Positions 15,955 through 24,307 of a stretch of DNA of 35,910 nucleotides are shown here, piece after piece. The stretch comes from Campylobacteraceae bacterium (GTDB lineage: Bacteria; Campylobacterota; Campylobacteria; Campylobacterales; Sulfurovaceae). Under the pieces are notes generated by a model, which was given only the letters and a program-made list of their open reading frames with translations, had not been told where the DNA came from and did not search any database. Position 1 is the first letter of the stretch. The number at the start of each line of letters is the position of its first letter. The stretch lies in NCBI GenBank assembly GCA_027080995.1, contig JALWNT010000095.1, forward strand, positions 1 to 35,910. The letters run 5' to 3'. Position numbers and translations under genes: made by a program.

Positions 15955-16866
15955 ATGAAAACTATCTATGAAGATCTCAAATATTTGGAAGATCATGTCG
16001 AAGACAAAGAGGCGAAGAGGGTTGTCAAGGATCTTGTAAAACGCTTCCAACTCTTAAGAACCAAGAGCGGTCTCTCTCAACTGCTCAAAAAGAAAAAATT
16101 GGCTAAAATCGTCCGTAACGTAGAATACGAACAGGAGCTCGAAGCCTTGCAGGTGGAACTCATCAAACTGCAAAACTGGGTGTATGACAATAAAAAACGG
16201 GTAATGATCATCTTCGAAGGGCGTGATGCCGCGGGGAAGGGGGGAGCGATCAAGCGCTTCATCCAGTATCTCAACCCTCGGAAATTCCGGGTCGCCGCCC
16301 TGCCGAAACCGACGGAGGTGGAGACGGGGCAATTTTATTTCCAGCGCTATTTCAAGCATCTCCCCGATCCGGGAGAGATCGTCTTTTTCGACCGCAGTTG
16401 GTACAACCGTGCGATCGTCGAGCCGGTCTACGGCTTTTGCACCGAAGAGCAGTACGAGAAATTCATGATGGAAGTCCCTGAGATCGAGCACGCTCTCGTC
16501 GATGATGGGATTATCTTGATCAAATTCTGGTTTTCCATCAGCAAAGAGACGCAACAAAAACGCTTCAAGGAGCGGATGAGCAATCCTCTCAAACACTGGA
16601 AACTCAGCCCGGTGGACCAGAAAGCCCAGGAGATGTGGGACAAAATCACCTACTACAAAGAGGAGATGTTTAGCCGGACCCATACTGGATACGCTCCTTG
16701 GATCATCGTCGACAGCAACGACAAAAAGAGTGCTCGCCTCGAATCGATACGTTACGTACTCTCCCAGATTCCCTATGAAGGTCGGGAAGATGCCAAGATA
16801 AATCTCCACCATGACCCTGAAATTGTCGAACGCTACCATCGCCGTACGCATCAGGAAAAGGGTTAA
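15955..16866 (+). CDS. ppk2: polyphosphate kinase 2 (PPK2 family)
   Basis: 303 residues, single-domain PPK2. It transfers phosphate between polyphosphate and nucleoside mono- or diphosphates in the cytoplasm. Walker A GRDAAGKGG at residues 89-97, KPTEVETGQFYFQRYFKHLP as substrate/lid region, Walker B FFDRSWYNR at 144-152, and KERMSNPLKHWKLSP in the lid. These are intact. The class (NDP versus NMP as substrate) cannot be decided by eye. AGGAGAGG lies just before the ATG. The gene stands alone, converging with hpf. Polyphosphate metabolism and ribosome hibernation are both starvation functions. Confidence 0.93.
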   Translation: MKTIYEDLKYLEDHVEDKEAKRVVKDLVKRFQLLRTKSGLSQLLKKKKLAKIVRNVEYEQELEALQVELIKLQNWVYDNKKRVMIIFEGRDAAGKGGAIKRFIQYLNPRKFRVAALPKPTEVETGQFYFQRYFKHLPDPGEIVFFDRSWYNRAIVEPVYGFCTEEQYEKFMMEVPEIEHALVDDGIILIKFWFSISKETQQKRFKERMSNPLKHWKLSPVDQKAQEMWDKITYYKEEMFSRTHTGYAPWIIVDSNDKKSARLESIRYVLSQIPYEGREDAKINLHHDPEIVERYHRRTHQEKG

Positions 16867-16943
16867 AAAGTCCTGTAACTTCTAGGCGGAAGATAGGAGA
16901 GAAAGAGAGTCGCAATTTAAGAGAGAAGAGAAGAAAGATAAAG

Positions 16944-16968
16944 CAAAAAAAGGGGGAAGGCCCCCTTT
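16944..16968 (-). terminator. intrinsic terminator of hpf
   Basis: On the minus strand, 3 nt after the hpf stop: AAAGGGGG-CCTT-CCCCCTTT (16968-16949), a perfect 8-bp stem, then TTTTGC. On the plus strand it is preceded by seven As but lacks a following U-run, so it serves mainly hpf; it may also stop ppk2 weakly. Confidence 0.85.
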
Positions 16969-16971
16969 GAA

Positions 16972-17520
16972 TCAATAAAGACCGTATTTGCCGTCGGCAC
17001 GCTTGTACATGACGCGAAGCCGACCTTCGTTATCGTTGAAGACGAGGAATTGACGCTTGGGGTCGGAGGCGAGGATCTCGCGAGCCTCTTCGAAATCCAG
17101 AGGTTTGTGCATCTCCAAATCCATGGGGACGATGTCTTCGTCGATGTCGTTGATGTAGTCGAGCTGCTCTTCGGCTTCTTCGATTTCACTCTCCAATTCT
17201 CGAATGCTGAGATTACCGCTTTTGTCCTTGATTTTGTCGGCGAAACGGCGCAAGCTTTTTTTCATCCGCTCGAGAGCGAGGTCGATGGCGGCGTAGACAT
17301 CTTTGTCCCGCTGGGTGATGACGACGGTATTTTTATCTTTCAGATTGACGACGAACTCGACGCTGTAACCCTTCTTTCCGTTTTTTGTGTCTCCGGAGAC
17401 GATGCAGTGAACAGAGATGATCTCCAGGTTGTACTTCTCCAGGCTGTCGATAGCATTCTCAATGTAATTTTTGATAGGTTCGGTGAGCTCGAAATGTCTA
17501 CCTGCAATATGTTTGTTCAT
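16972..17520 (-). CDS. hpf: long-form ribosome hibernation promoting factor
   Basis: 182 residues, the long HPF type that dimerises 70S ribosomes into 100S particles. The N-terminal ribosome-binding domain runs about 1-100 (HIAGRHFELTEPIKNYIENAI, VVITQRDKDVYAAIDLALERMKKSLRR). An acidic linker spans about 105-130. The C-terminal dimerisation domain is about 130-182 (FEEAREILASDPKRQFLVFNDNEGRLRVMYKRADG). AAAGGA lies upstream of the ATG. It is monocistronic, with its own TATAAT promoter and a strong terminator. Confidence 0.95.
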   Translation of the reverse strand: MNKHIAGRHFELTEPIKNYIENAIDSLEKYNLEIISVHCIVSGDTKNGKKGYSVEFVVNLKDKNTVVITQRDKDVYAAIDLALERMKKSLRRFADKIKDKSGNLSIRELESEIEEAEEQLDYINDIDEDIVPMDLEMHKPLDFEEAREILASDPKRQFLVFNDNEGRLRVMYKRADGKYGLY

Positions 17521-17556
17521 TCAGCAATCCTTTGTCGATGTTTAGATTTATATAAA

Positions 17557-17562
17557 ATTATA
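17557..17562 (-). promoter_or_regulatory. hpf promoter -10 box
   Basis: Perfect TATAAT on the minus strand (17562-17557), 36 bp before the hpf ATG. The sequence from 17563 to about 17700 holds no gene or structure I can support. Confidence 0.65.
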
Positions 17563-17707
17563 GCCTAAGACGCCTCAGAATATGATGGATAGGGGTAAAG
17601 AGCCATTCCTTTTGGAGCATTGAGAAGAGTAGGTCGGAGCTTAAAGTGATGAAGCAATCGGTTTTTTTGAGCTTGGGGATTTCCGGAATGAAAATGGATT
17701 TCCTGTA

Positions 17708-17736
17708 TTGCTTTTTTTGCTCCTCTGTAATATACT
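17708..17736 (+). promoter_or_regulatory. sigma-70-type promoter of the riboswitch-pilin operon
   Basis: TTGCTT (17708-17713), a 17-nt spacer, then TATACT (17731-17736). Transcription would begin near 17743, a few bases before the aptamer, leaving a ~167-nt leader before the ATG at 17910. A recognisable -35 at the right distance is unusual among the promoters in this window. Confidence 0.6.
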
Positions 17737-17750
17737 ATTAAAATGTACTC

Positions 17751-17830
17751 TATGATGAAAAGCCAAACCCGTCGTGAGGCGGGGACGGAAAGCCACGGAT
17801 CCCAAGAGGATGGCCGGGTTGCCAAGCAAA
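17751..17830 (+). promoter_or_regulatory. c-di-GMP-I (GEMM-I) riboswitch aptamer
   Basis: The conserved blocks of GEMM-I occur in order: CAAACC (17764-17769), stem CCCGTC/GGCGGG (17768-17783) capped by the GNRA loop GTGA, then GGGACGGAAAGCCACGG (17782-17798), a hairpin ATCC-CAAGA-GGAT (17799-17811), and GCCGGGTTGCC (17813-17823 region). The tetraloop and its receptor block are both present. Compared with Vc2 (numbering from memory), the base before the 21-position is G17762, the Gua expected for c-di-GMP. The 21-46 pair appears swapped from G-C to C17763-G17788. The expression platform is 17824-17909. I see no intrinsic terminator there, so control may be at translation of the AAGGAGGAG site (17895-17903). 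Confidence 0.88.
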
Positions 17831-17909
17831 AACTCTGCAGGTTTTATCCATCGTATGTAGTATAGAAATCAAGAGGCAAGAGTCTTTCGGAGCCAAGGAG
17901 GAGATAAAG

Positions 17910-20900
17910 ATGAAGAGTTTGAGTGCGCGCATATATGACGGTTTGTATCTTTTTCCAATAGTATTCTTTGGAAAAATTTCTTCATTAAAGAAGAAAATCA
18001 ATACATATAACTTGCTACCATTGGTAGCAGTATTGTTCTTTAGTGCTTCCATCAATTTGTATGCTGCTACATGCAATGGATGTGATTGCAGTCTTGATAC
18101 GTCGGCCAACGACAATCTTCCGGGTGTCGTCATACCGGGGCTTGACGGAGCCACCGGTAATGTGACCAAATGCATCAGCGGTTCTTCTGAAAACGATGAC
18201 AAAGATTATTATTATTTCAGGGTTGAAACAGACGGTATTTTAAAGATTGATACTTCATCTCCCAATGGACACAACTATTATTTGAAAGTTGGGAAGACTC
18301 CTGGAGGAGATGAATATTATGAAGGTCTACTCCCCGCTCAAAATCATGAAGTCCCAACCGTTGTTTTAAAAGCCGGAGATCTTGTCTATATCTATGTCAA
18401 AGATTTTCTCTTAGATGATCCCGGTGAATATCAGATCCAGTTTGATTTTCAAGCGATGAAAGTTGTCGAGGATGCCGATGATCTTTGTTATGAAGAGCCT
18501 CCGAAACATAGTGGCATGTTTTGTATAGATATGGGTTTTTGTAAAGGAGGAATAGGGTGCAAGACTACTTACACATTAAAAAACATTGGGGATAGCCCTT
18601 TGACCGGGGCACAAGCGATTTATGATGAAACTGGATTGGGAGGGACGTTTGCGAGTGACTGCGGCGTTGATCCCTCCGGAAGTTGTCAGCAGGAGAGCGG
18701 TATAGATATGGGACCGTTTGTGGGAGTGTTGGGCAAAACGACTGTTTTTGATATCGATGGACCGATACAACCGGATCAGAGCTCGGACATATGGACGGTG
18801 GCAATGTTCAGCGGAAGTTGTTTTAACGGAAGCAATCTTTACGGAAGTTATATCAAAGACGGAGAGTACCATCGAGGAAAACTCAAAGCATGTAATGGAG
18901 GATACCGCCCCTTTACCCTGAGACATCGGGAAGTTTTACGCGGAAATATGCTGACGATCGGCAATACCATCCTGGTAGCTCCAGAGGATCAAAGCAGCAA
19001 TGTATGTAAATCGTATAGAGATGGCCCCTATCTAAATGATACGGAGTCTTCGAATACCGATTACGAGCTTTGTGCTTATTACGACGACAAAAATGTAGAT
19101 TTCCCGACAACGACGGCACAGTTGCCTTTGCCAAATGGGAAGGATGTGGAAATTGTTTGGGCCGGACTCTATTGGCAGGCTTTAGTGGATGATAGCTATG
19201 ATGTTTCACAGATGCAGATTAAAATCAAACACAGTGGTGAAGAGGTCTATTATCCGGTCAAGTATGATCAATTAGATTCGCTGAAGGACGTCGGAGCAAA
19301 AGGATACATAAGCTATTCGGCGTTTGCCGATGTGACAAATCTTTTTAAAGAAAACGGTTGGAAAGCCGGGAATATCACAGTAGGAGATATTCCAGTTGTA
19401 GAAGGAAAAGGTTTTGGTGGATTGGGTACATACGGTGCCTGGACTCTGGTCGTCATTTATAAAAAGGATGATGAGAAATTTCGGGCGATCAATGTTTACG
19501 ACGGATGGCAACAGGTAGATAGTGATCATCCGGAAGTCGATATTCCGATTTCAAACTTCATCACCCCCAAGACAACGCCGATCTCAGCGCAAACCTCTGT
19601 ATTTACCGCGGAAGGAGATAAATACATTTGGCATGATTATCTGAAAGCCAAACCCTCCAAAAAAAGTACATGGACTCTGCTCTCACATACCACGGATCAA
19701 ACATTTTATTCGGCGATCGTCTCTCCTGTCAGTTTCAATCGATCTCCGGACCCTGTCAACAATCAAGGGATAGACATTCAGACGTTCGATCTTGGGACGA
19801 GCGGTTTGAATATCATCGAACCGCAAGAGACGAAAATAGATTTCAAATTCGGGTCGGATCAGGATAGGTATTGGCCGTCGATGATCTCCTTTAGTGCGGA
19901 ATTGAGAGTCCCGAATCTCTGTTATGACTATGCTTATAAGCAGGATGGAAGATATTTCACTGAAGAAAATAACGGATCTCAGGACCCCCGCTTGAAAGGA
20001 CAGCTTTTTTCTCTGGACCCTATCGACATGTCTTTGTATATCAAAAACAGGGAAGAGTCGGATCTGGTCCTCAAAAACATAGAGATCAATGTCAGCGACA
20101 TCGATACGCAGCAAGCCACCTATATTCAGGATTCTGCGAAATACATCCCGCCGGGGGCCGTCAAAGAAGAGACGCCCTCCAACGTTTCATCGAGTGATTC
20201 ATTCGTTGCAGCGGATATCGGAGGCCTGGGAAGCAAAGAGGCTCTATACTTCTATTATCAATTGAAGCCGAAAGTTTCTTCTGTTGATATGCCGATCAAT
20301 GCGGCATTGGCTTACGATATGATCATCACTCTCCCGGATGGCAGTGGAACGCTTACGTTCCACTATCCCAAAGAGGAGCTCAACGCCAGAATTCCTTTTT
20401 GTGCGAAGGGTGGTTTCCAATACAATCCCGTCTATGGGAATTTCAACGTCGAAGAGATGGGCCTGGGGGCTTACAATCTCTTTACGCAAGTTTCCAAACG
20501 TATCGATGATTTTGAGATCAAAGCCTATCAGGATGACGGAACGGGAAATTACGATACACCGCTCAATCATTTGAGTACGATTGTTGCGGTGGAAGTGATC
20601 GATATGGGGGCTTTCCATGAAACGTCAACCAACTGTGAAGAACCGATCAACACACTCACCCCCCGTGTCTGGATGATCTTTGATGATACGGATTCGGTTC
20701 CACTGAACAAGGAGACTATCCAAGCGGCAATAGATGGCGGTATGACATCCGATCAGATGATCAATACTCCTTTTTTTCTGGCAGAAGCGAGGGATTACTT
20801 TACCGAGGTGAGGAGAAATGCTGCCTTTAGAGTCAGTTATAGTTCAGCGAATGACGGGTCATTATTGACATTTACCAAACTCCAGAACGGAAAATACAAG

Positions 20901-22775
20901 CCAAACAATTTTCCCGATTATGGAACTCAAAATTGCAATGAAGCCTTTTCGCAGACCCATCAGGGTGCCAAAGTGAGTGACTATTGCCATACAAACGGAA
21001 TGAACGCGCAGGAGTTGGCCGAATGTATGGAGTGCATCTATGGAAGCAATCTTCATTATGTCTGCTCTCGTGACAATTTTGCCATTCGCCCCAAAGCAAT
21101 CAAAGTTTCCCTAACCGACGACAATACATCGACGATAAGAGAGGATTTTGCCAACAACTTCTCCAATGGTCCCGGCAAATCTACAGGTATCAATCTCATT
21201 TCCGGATATCCCTACCGATTTGATATCAACGCGACTGACTATATGGACAAAGGACCGGTGAAAGGTTATGTGCAGAGATTTGACAGTACGGATCCTCTGA
21301 AGAGGGCTTATATGCAGTGGAGCCCCAAGAACGGAAGAGACGTAAGCGGCTGTAACGCGCCGGATGACAGAAACATGACTTTTTCTTTGGTGAACGGTAC
21401 CAATACGAATCTCAATCCTTTGAATACATGGGGGGATAGACACGATACACTCAATAATGTGGGAGAGTACGCCTTTGGGGTGGTGGATGAAGAGTGGACG
21501 AGATATGACTGGGAGAGCAATCTCACGGCTCATCACAATCATTCCCATTTCTATACCTCTGCGGATTGTATCAGACATTCCAACAAAATTCCCAAAGGAT
21601 TCGATGAAAGAGTAGGGTGTGAAACAAACAGTACATTCGGATCTTACAAGTTGATTCAGATTCGTAGTTATCCCGCACGATATGATGTTTCAGGCTTGAA
21701 AAGCGGAGCACGTCCTGCCAACATCACTTCCGATACGTTCGTCTATATGAATACGATGGATATAAGCGCTTATCCGAATGTGAGCAAAGACGAGAACATG
21801 TCCTACAACATTCAGGGGATTTTCCGAGCAGTGGGAGATGACAACAAAACATTGAGCAATTTTGTCAATGGTTGTTATGCCGATGACACCAATATGACTT
21901 TGAAGTTTGAACCGATTGTTTTAGATGAGAATACAACGGGTATGTATTATGATTTGTATGATTATAATCTTTCGAATTTCATACGCGAAGATTATAAACT
22001 TCCTGATAGTAACACAGCTACCCAAAGTAAAAATAGATTCGCTAAACTTCTTAAAGGGAGTATTAATATGGATTTAGGATACAACTATATTCGTACCTAT
22101 AATACTGTAGTTAATCCGATCTATATCCATTTCAGCGAGTTGAACATCACCGACGCCGAAAAACCCGCCACACTTTATGCGCACGGTGTAAACAATTATA
22201 AAATCCAAGGCTCGTATAAATTAGATCAAAATATCACGTTTATTTATGGTAGAGCAAAACCAAATCGATTTATCTATGATGATGTAAATGAAAGTAATAT
22301 TACGACACCGATCTCTTTGGTCGCTTACTGTGATTTGGGGTTGAATGGATGTCTAAATCGAGGTTTGGACGTCATCGCCAGCGGTATGTTGAAAGATGCC
22401 GAGAGTGAGGAGAGTTCCTGGTGGGTAGTACAGAAACATAACCAGGATGCCGGGGACGGGAATGTACTGTTGAAATCAACATCGAACGGGAAAGTTTCTC
22501 CGGCAGCTCCTACACCGATCGATCCGACGGGGGGAATTGACAGCAATATTCTGGTAAGTCATACGGTAGCGATTCTTCCCGATGTCGTCGATATTAATCT
22601 TGCGACGGGTACCGATCGATGGCTAATTTACAACAAAAACGGTGATACGATACCGTCTCCTTTTTATCGGGTACGTTTTATCGGAGCCGGAAGCGGATGG
22701 ACAGGATACGGAAAGACAGGTCATGTGACGGGGGGAAGCTTGAACTCCAAAAAAACCAGACGTTTGGAGTGGTAA
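17910..22775 (+). CDS. giant secreted Cys- and N-sequon-rich surface protein (candidate pilus-tip adhesin)
   Basis: 1621 residues. An unusually long signal region (1-53) has a hydrophobic stretch at 13-20, a KKK at 27-29 and a second core NLLPLVAVLFFSASINLYAA; cleavage is likely near residue 53. The mature protein opens with a Cys cluster (Cys55, 58, 60). A pre-peptidase-C-like beta domain lies about 95-180 and a CARDB/DUF11-like stretch (TYTLKNIGDSPLTGAQ) near 220. A WAGLYWQ...AWTLVVIY domain spans about 410-520, resembling surface-repeat domains. Residues 1072-1463 carry 14 Asp/Glu-X-Asn-X-Ser/Thr sequons. The end is GSGWTGYGKTGHVTGG followed by RRLEW. No VWA MIDAS or PilY1 propeller seen. 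AAGGAGGAG precedes the ATG. It stands where pilY1 stands in pilin cassettes. Function is inferred. Confidence 0.85.
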   Translation: MKSLSARIYDGLYLFPIVFFGKISSLKKKINTYNLLPLVAVLFFSASINLYAATCNGCDCSLDTSANDNLPGVVIPGLDGATGNVTKCISGSSENDDKDYYYFRVETDGILKIDTSSPNGHNYYLKVGKTPGGDEYYEGLLPAQNHEVPTVVLKAGDLVYIYVKDFLLDDPGEYQIQFDFQAMKVVEDADDLCYEEPPKHSGMFCIDMGFCKGGIGCKTTYTLKNIGDSPLTGAQAIYDETGLGGTFASDCGVDPSGSCQQESGIDMGPFVGVLGKTTVFDIDGPIQPDQSSDIWTVAMFSGSCFNGSNLYGSYIKDGEYHRGKLKACNGGYRPFTLRHREVLRGNMLTIGNTILVAPEDQSSNVCKSYRDGPYLNDTESSNTDYELCAYYDDKNVDFPTTTAQLPLPNGKDVEIVWAGLYWQALVDDSYDVSQMQIKIKHSGEEVYYPVKYDQLDSLKDVGAKGYISYSAFADVTNLFKENGWKAGNITVGDIPVVEGKGFGGLGTYGAWTLVVIYKKDDEKFRAINVYDGWQQVDSDHPEVDIPISNFITPKTTPISAQTSVFTAEGDKYIWHDYLKAKPSKKSTWTLLSHTTDQTFYSAIVSPVSFNRSPDPVNNQGIDIQTFDLGTSGLNIIEPQETKIDFKFGSDQDRYWPSMISFSAELRVPNLCYDYAYKQDGRYFTEENNGSQDPRLKGQLFSLDPIDMSLYIKNREESDLVLKNIEINVSDIDTQQATYIQDSAKYIPPGAVKEETPSNVSSSDSFVAADIGGLGSKEALYFYYQLKPKVSSVDMPINAALAYDMIITLPDGSGTLTFHYPKEELNARIPFCAKGGFQYNPVYGNFNVEEMGLGAYNLFTQVSKRIDDFEIKAYQDDGTGNYDTPLNHLSTIVAVEVIDMGAFHETSTNCEEPINTLTPRVWMIFDDTDSVPLNKETIQAAIDGGMTSDQMINTPFFLAEARDYFTEVRRNAAFRVSYSSANDGSLLTFTKLQNGKYKPNNFPDYGTQNCNEAFSQTHQGAKVSDYCHTNGMNAQELAECMECIYGSNLHYVCSRDNFAIRPKAIKVSLTDDNTSTIREDFANNFSNGPGKSTGINLISGYPYRFDINATDYMDKGPVKGYVQRFDSTDPLKRAYMQWSPKNGRDVSGCNAPDDRNMTFSLVNGTNTNLNPLNTWGDRHDTLNNVGEYAFGVVDEEWTRYDWESNLTAHHNHSHFYTSADCIRHSNKIPKGFDERVGCETNSTFGSYKLIQIRSYPARYDVSGLKSGARPANITSDTFVYMNTMDISAYPNVSKDENMSYNIQGIFRAVGDDNKTLSNFVNGCYADDTNMTLKFEPIVLDENTTGMYYDLYDYNLSNFIREDYKLPDSNTATQSKNRFAKLLKGSINMDLGYNYIRTYNTVVNPIYIHFSELNITDAEKPATLYAHGVNNYKIQGSYKLDQNITFIYGRAKPNRFIYDDVNESNITTPISLVAYCDLGLNGCLNRGLDVIASGMLKDAESEESSWWVVQKHNQDAGDGNVLLKSTSNGKVSPAAPTPIDPTGGIDSNILVSHTVAILPDVVDINLATGTDRWLIYNKNGDTIPSPFYRVRFIGAGSGWTGYGKTGHVTGGSLNSKKTRRLEW

Positions 22776-23462
22776 ATGTTTCTGAAAGATAAAAGGCAGG
22801 GGGTTGCATTGATCGAATTGATCTTCGCGATTGTCGTCATTGCGATCGCGTTGATGTCCGCTCCCACGCTGATGGCGACGTCGGCAAAAAGTGCGTCGGT
22901 GGCTCTACAGCAAGAAGGTATCAACGAAGCGGCTTCACGTATCAGTATGATTTTGACTTACGCCTGGGACCAGAACGATACAATGAATACTTGCATTCCT
23001 CCTGTTCTTCATGTAAATCAAGGTGACAGTGAGTTGGAGGAGGCGAGTGCCAATCGACGGATCGGCGTACCTCTTCAGACCAATTCGCGTACCTTTCTTT
23101 GCGATGGCAAAGAGTACAATGCTTCAGCAATCGCCGTGGACGGGATGGACGATATCGATGATTTTATAGGGGATGATACACTTCAATTCGTCAATGTGGG
23201 ATCGGGAGGAGTTGATTACATTGAAAAAACCACGGTTAATATGCATACAAACGTGGCGTATATCGGTGATGCGGCAAACTACGATTCTACAATCATAACT
23301 TATTCACCTCCTGCGACGGTGAGCGGAACCAGTAACATCAAGCATATCACTGTCACGTTGACCAGTACAAGCGGGAAGTCGGCACTGAACAAAAAAATTG
23401 TTTTGAAAGCTTTCAGTTGCAATGTCGGCGGATATAAATACGTTCACCAGGTCTTGCAATGA
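22776..23462 (+). CDS. minor pilin, PilV-like (prepilin N terminus)
   Basis: 228 residues. Leader MFLKDKRQG is followed by the cleavage motif G/VALIELIFAIVVIAIALM, with Gly at -1 and Glu at +5 (Glu14), a normal type IV prepilin start. The C-terminal globular part contains several Cys and two extended N-glycosylation sequons (Asp-Gln-Asn-Asp-Thr and Glu-Tyr-Asn-Ala-Ser). It begins at the base after the stop of the giant protein and ends overlapping the next gene as ATGA. Order and N-terminus suggest the PilV/GspI slot of a minor-pilin set. Confidence 0.85.
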   Translation: MFLKDKRQGVALIELIFAIVVIAIALMSAPTLMATSAKSASVALQQEGINEAASRISMILTYAWDQNDTMNTCIPPVLHVNQGDSELEEASANRRIGVPLQTNSRTFLCDGKEYNASAIAVDGMDDIDDFIGDDTLQFVNVGSGGVDYIEKTTVNMHTNVAYIGDAANYDSTIITYSPPATVSGTSNIKHITVTLTSTSGKSALNKKIVLKAFSCNVGGYKYVHQVLQ

Positions 23463-24307
23463 TAAAAAAGAGAGTGAGATATAAGAAAGCGTTTTCGTTG
23501 ATAGAATTAATCTTTGTCATTGTTGTGTTGGGGATTGTCGCTTCGCTCGGCTCTCAAGTGATTGCCAAAGTATATGAAAGTTATGTACTGCAAAGAGGAA
23601 TGTATCGAGCGACAATGAAAACCGAGTTGGCGCTGGAGCAGATCGGAAACCGACTGCGTTACGCCATCCCGGGAACGGTCGGTGCGAGAGCAAACATTTC
23701 TAGCACATGGGAAGAGATCAGCACCGTGACAGCCCCCAACGACAAAGTACTTCAATGGGTGGCTTATGACGGAGACAGCTTCGAGGCGATTCCTCAGAGT
23801 GGACGGACCCCCGGATGGAGCGGTTTTTGTGATCTAAATACCAGTAGCAAAAGCACACTTTCGAGTCCTGGATCGAAATTTTCATTGGCAAATAAAATCA
23901 TAAAAAACCTCTCAGGCAAAACTAAAGATATCAATAATTCCGTTGTCTATTTTATGGGGGTTTACGATGAAAGTACCGGTTTGCCGAGATATTATGGAGT
24001 TTATGATTCCGATGATACCCATTTGTCTTTCACTGATTCGAAAGAGAAAAATGCTACAGAGCGGTACAAACTAGCCTGGAGCTCTTATGCTCTTTCTGTG
24101 GAAAGCGGAGATCTCTATCTGTATTACAACTTCTCTCCTAATCCCGGAGCTTCACTCAATAATGCAAAAAAAAGTTTGCTTTTGAAAAATGTCAGCAACT
24201 TCAGGTTTAAAGGGGGAGAAGGATCAATCCGTGTCAAAATTTGTCTGCAGGAGCCTATCGCCGCGGATGCAAATGTGACGGCATGCAAAGAGAAAGTGAT
24301 TTTTTGA
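23459..24307 (+). CDS. minor pilin, PilW/GspJ-like
   Basis: 282 residues, the longest pilin of the set, as PilW and GspJ usually are. The prepilin motif is A/FSLIELIFVIVVLGIVASLG with Ala instead of Gly at -1 (Ala11) and Glu at +5 (Glu16). Ala at -1 is tolerated by some prepilin peptidases but is less usual. Sequons: four of eight Asn-X-Ser/Thr sites have Asp or Glu at -2 (for example Glu-Lys-Asn-Ala-Thr and Asp-Ala-Asn-Val-Thr). It overlaps the upstream gene by 4 nt and the downstream gene by 1 nt (TGATG), so translation is coupled. Confidence 0.83.
   Translation: MIKKRVRYKKAFSLIELIFVIVVLGIVASLGSQVIAKVYESYVLQRGMYRATMKTELALEQIGNRLRYAIPGTVGARANISSTWEEISTVTAPNDKVLQWVAYDGDSFEAIPQSGRTPGWSGFCDLNTSSKSTLSSPGSKFSLANKIIKNLSGKTKDINNSVVYFMGVYDESTGLPRYYGVYDSDDTHLSFTDSKEKNATERYKLAWSSYALSVESGDLYLYYNFSPNPGASLNNAKKSLLLKNVSNFRFKGGEGSIRVKICLQEPIAADANVTACKEKVIF

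Noticed and set aside
17819-17879. Alternative pairing of TTGCC (17819-17823) with GGCAA (17875-17879) as a riboswitch switch helix
   Set aside because: Only five base pairs and no extension on either side; too weak to propose as the mechanism.
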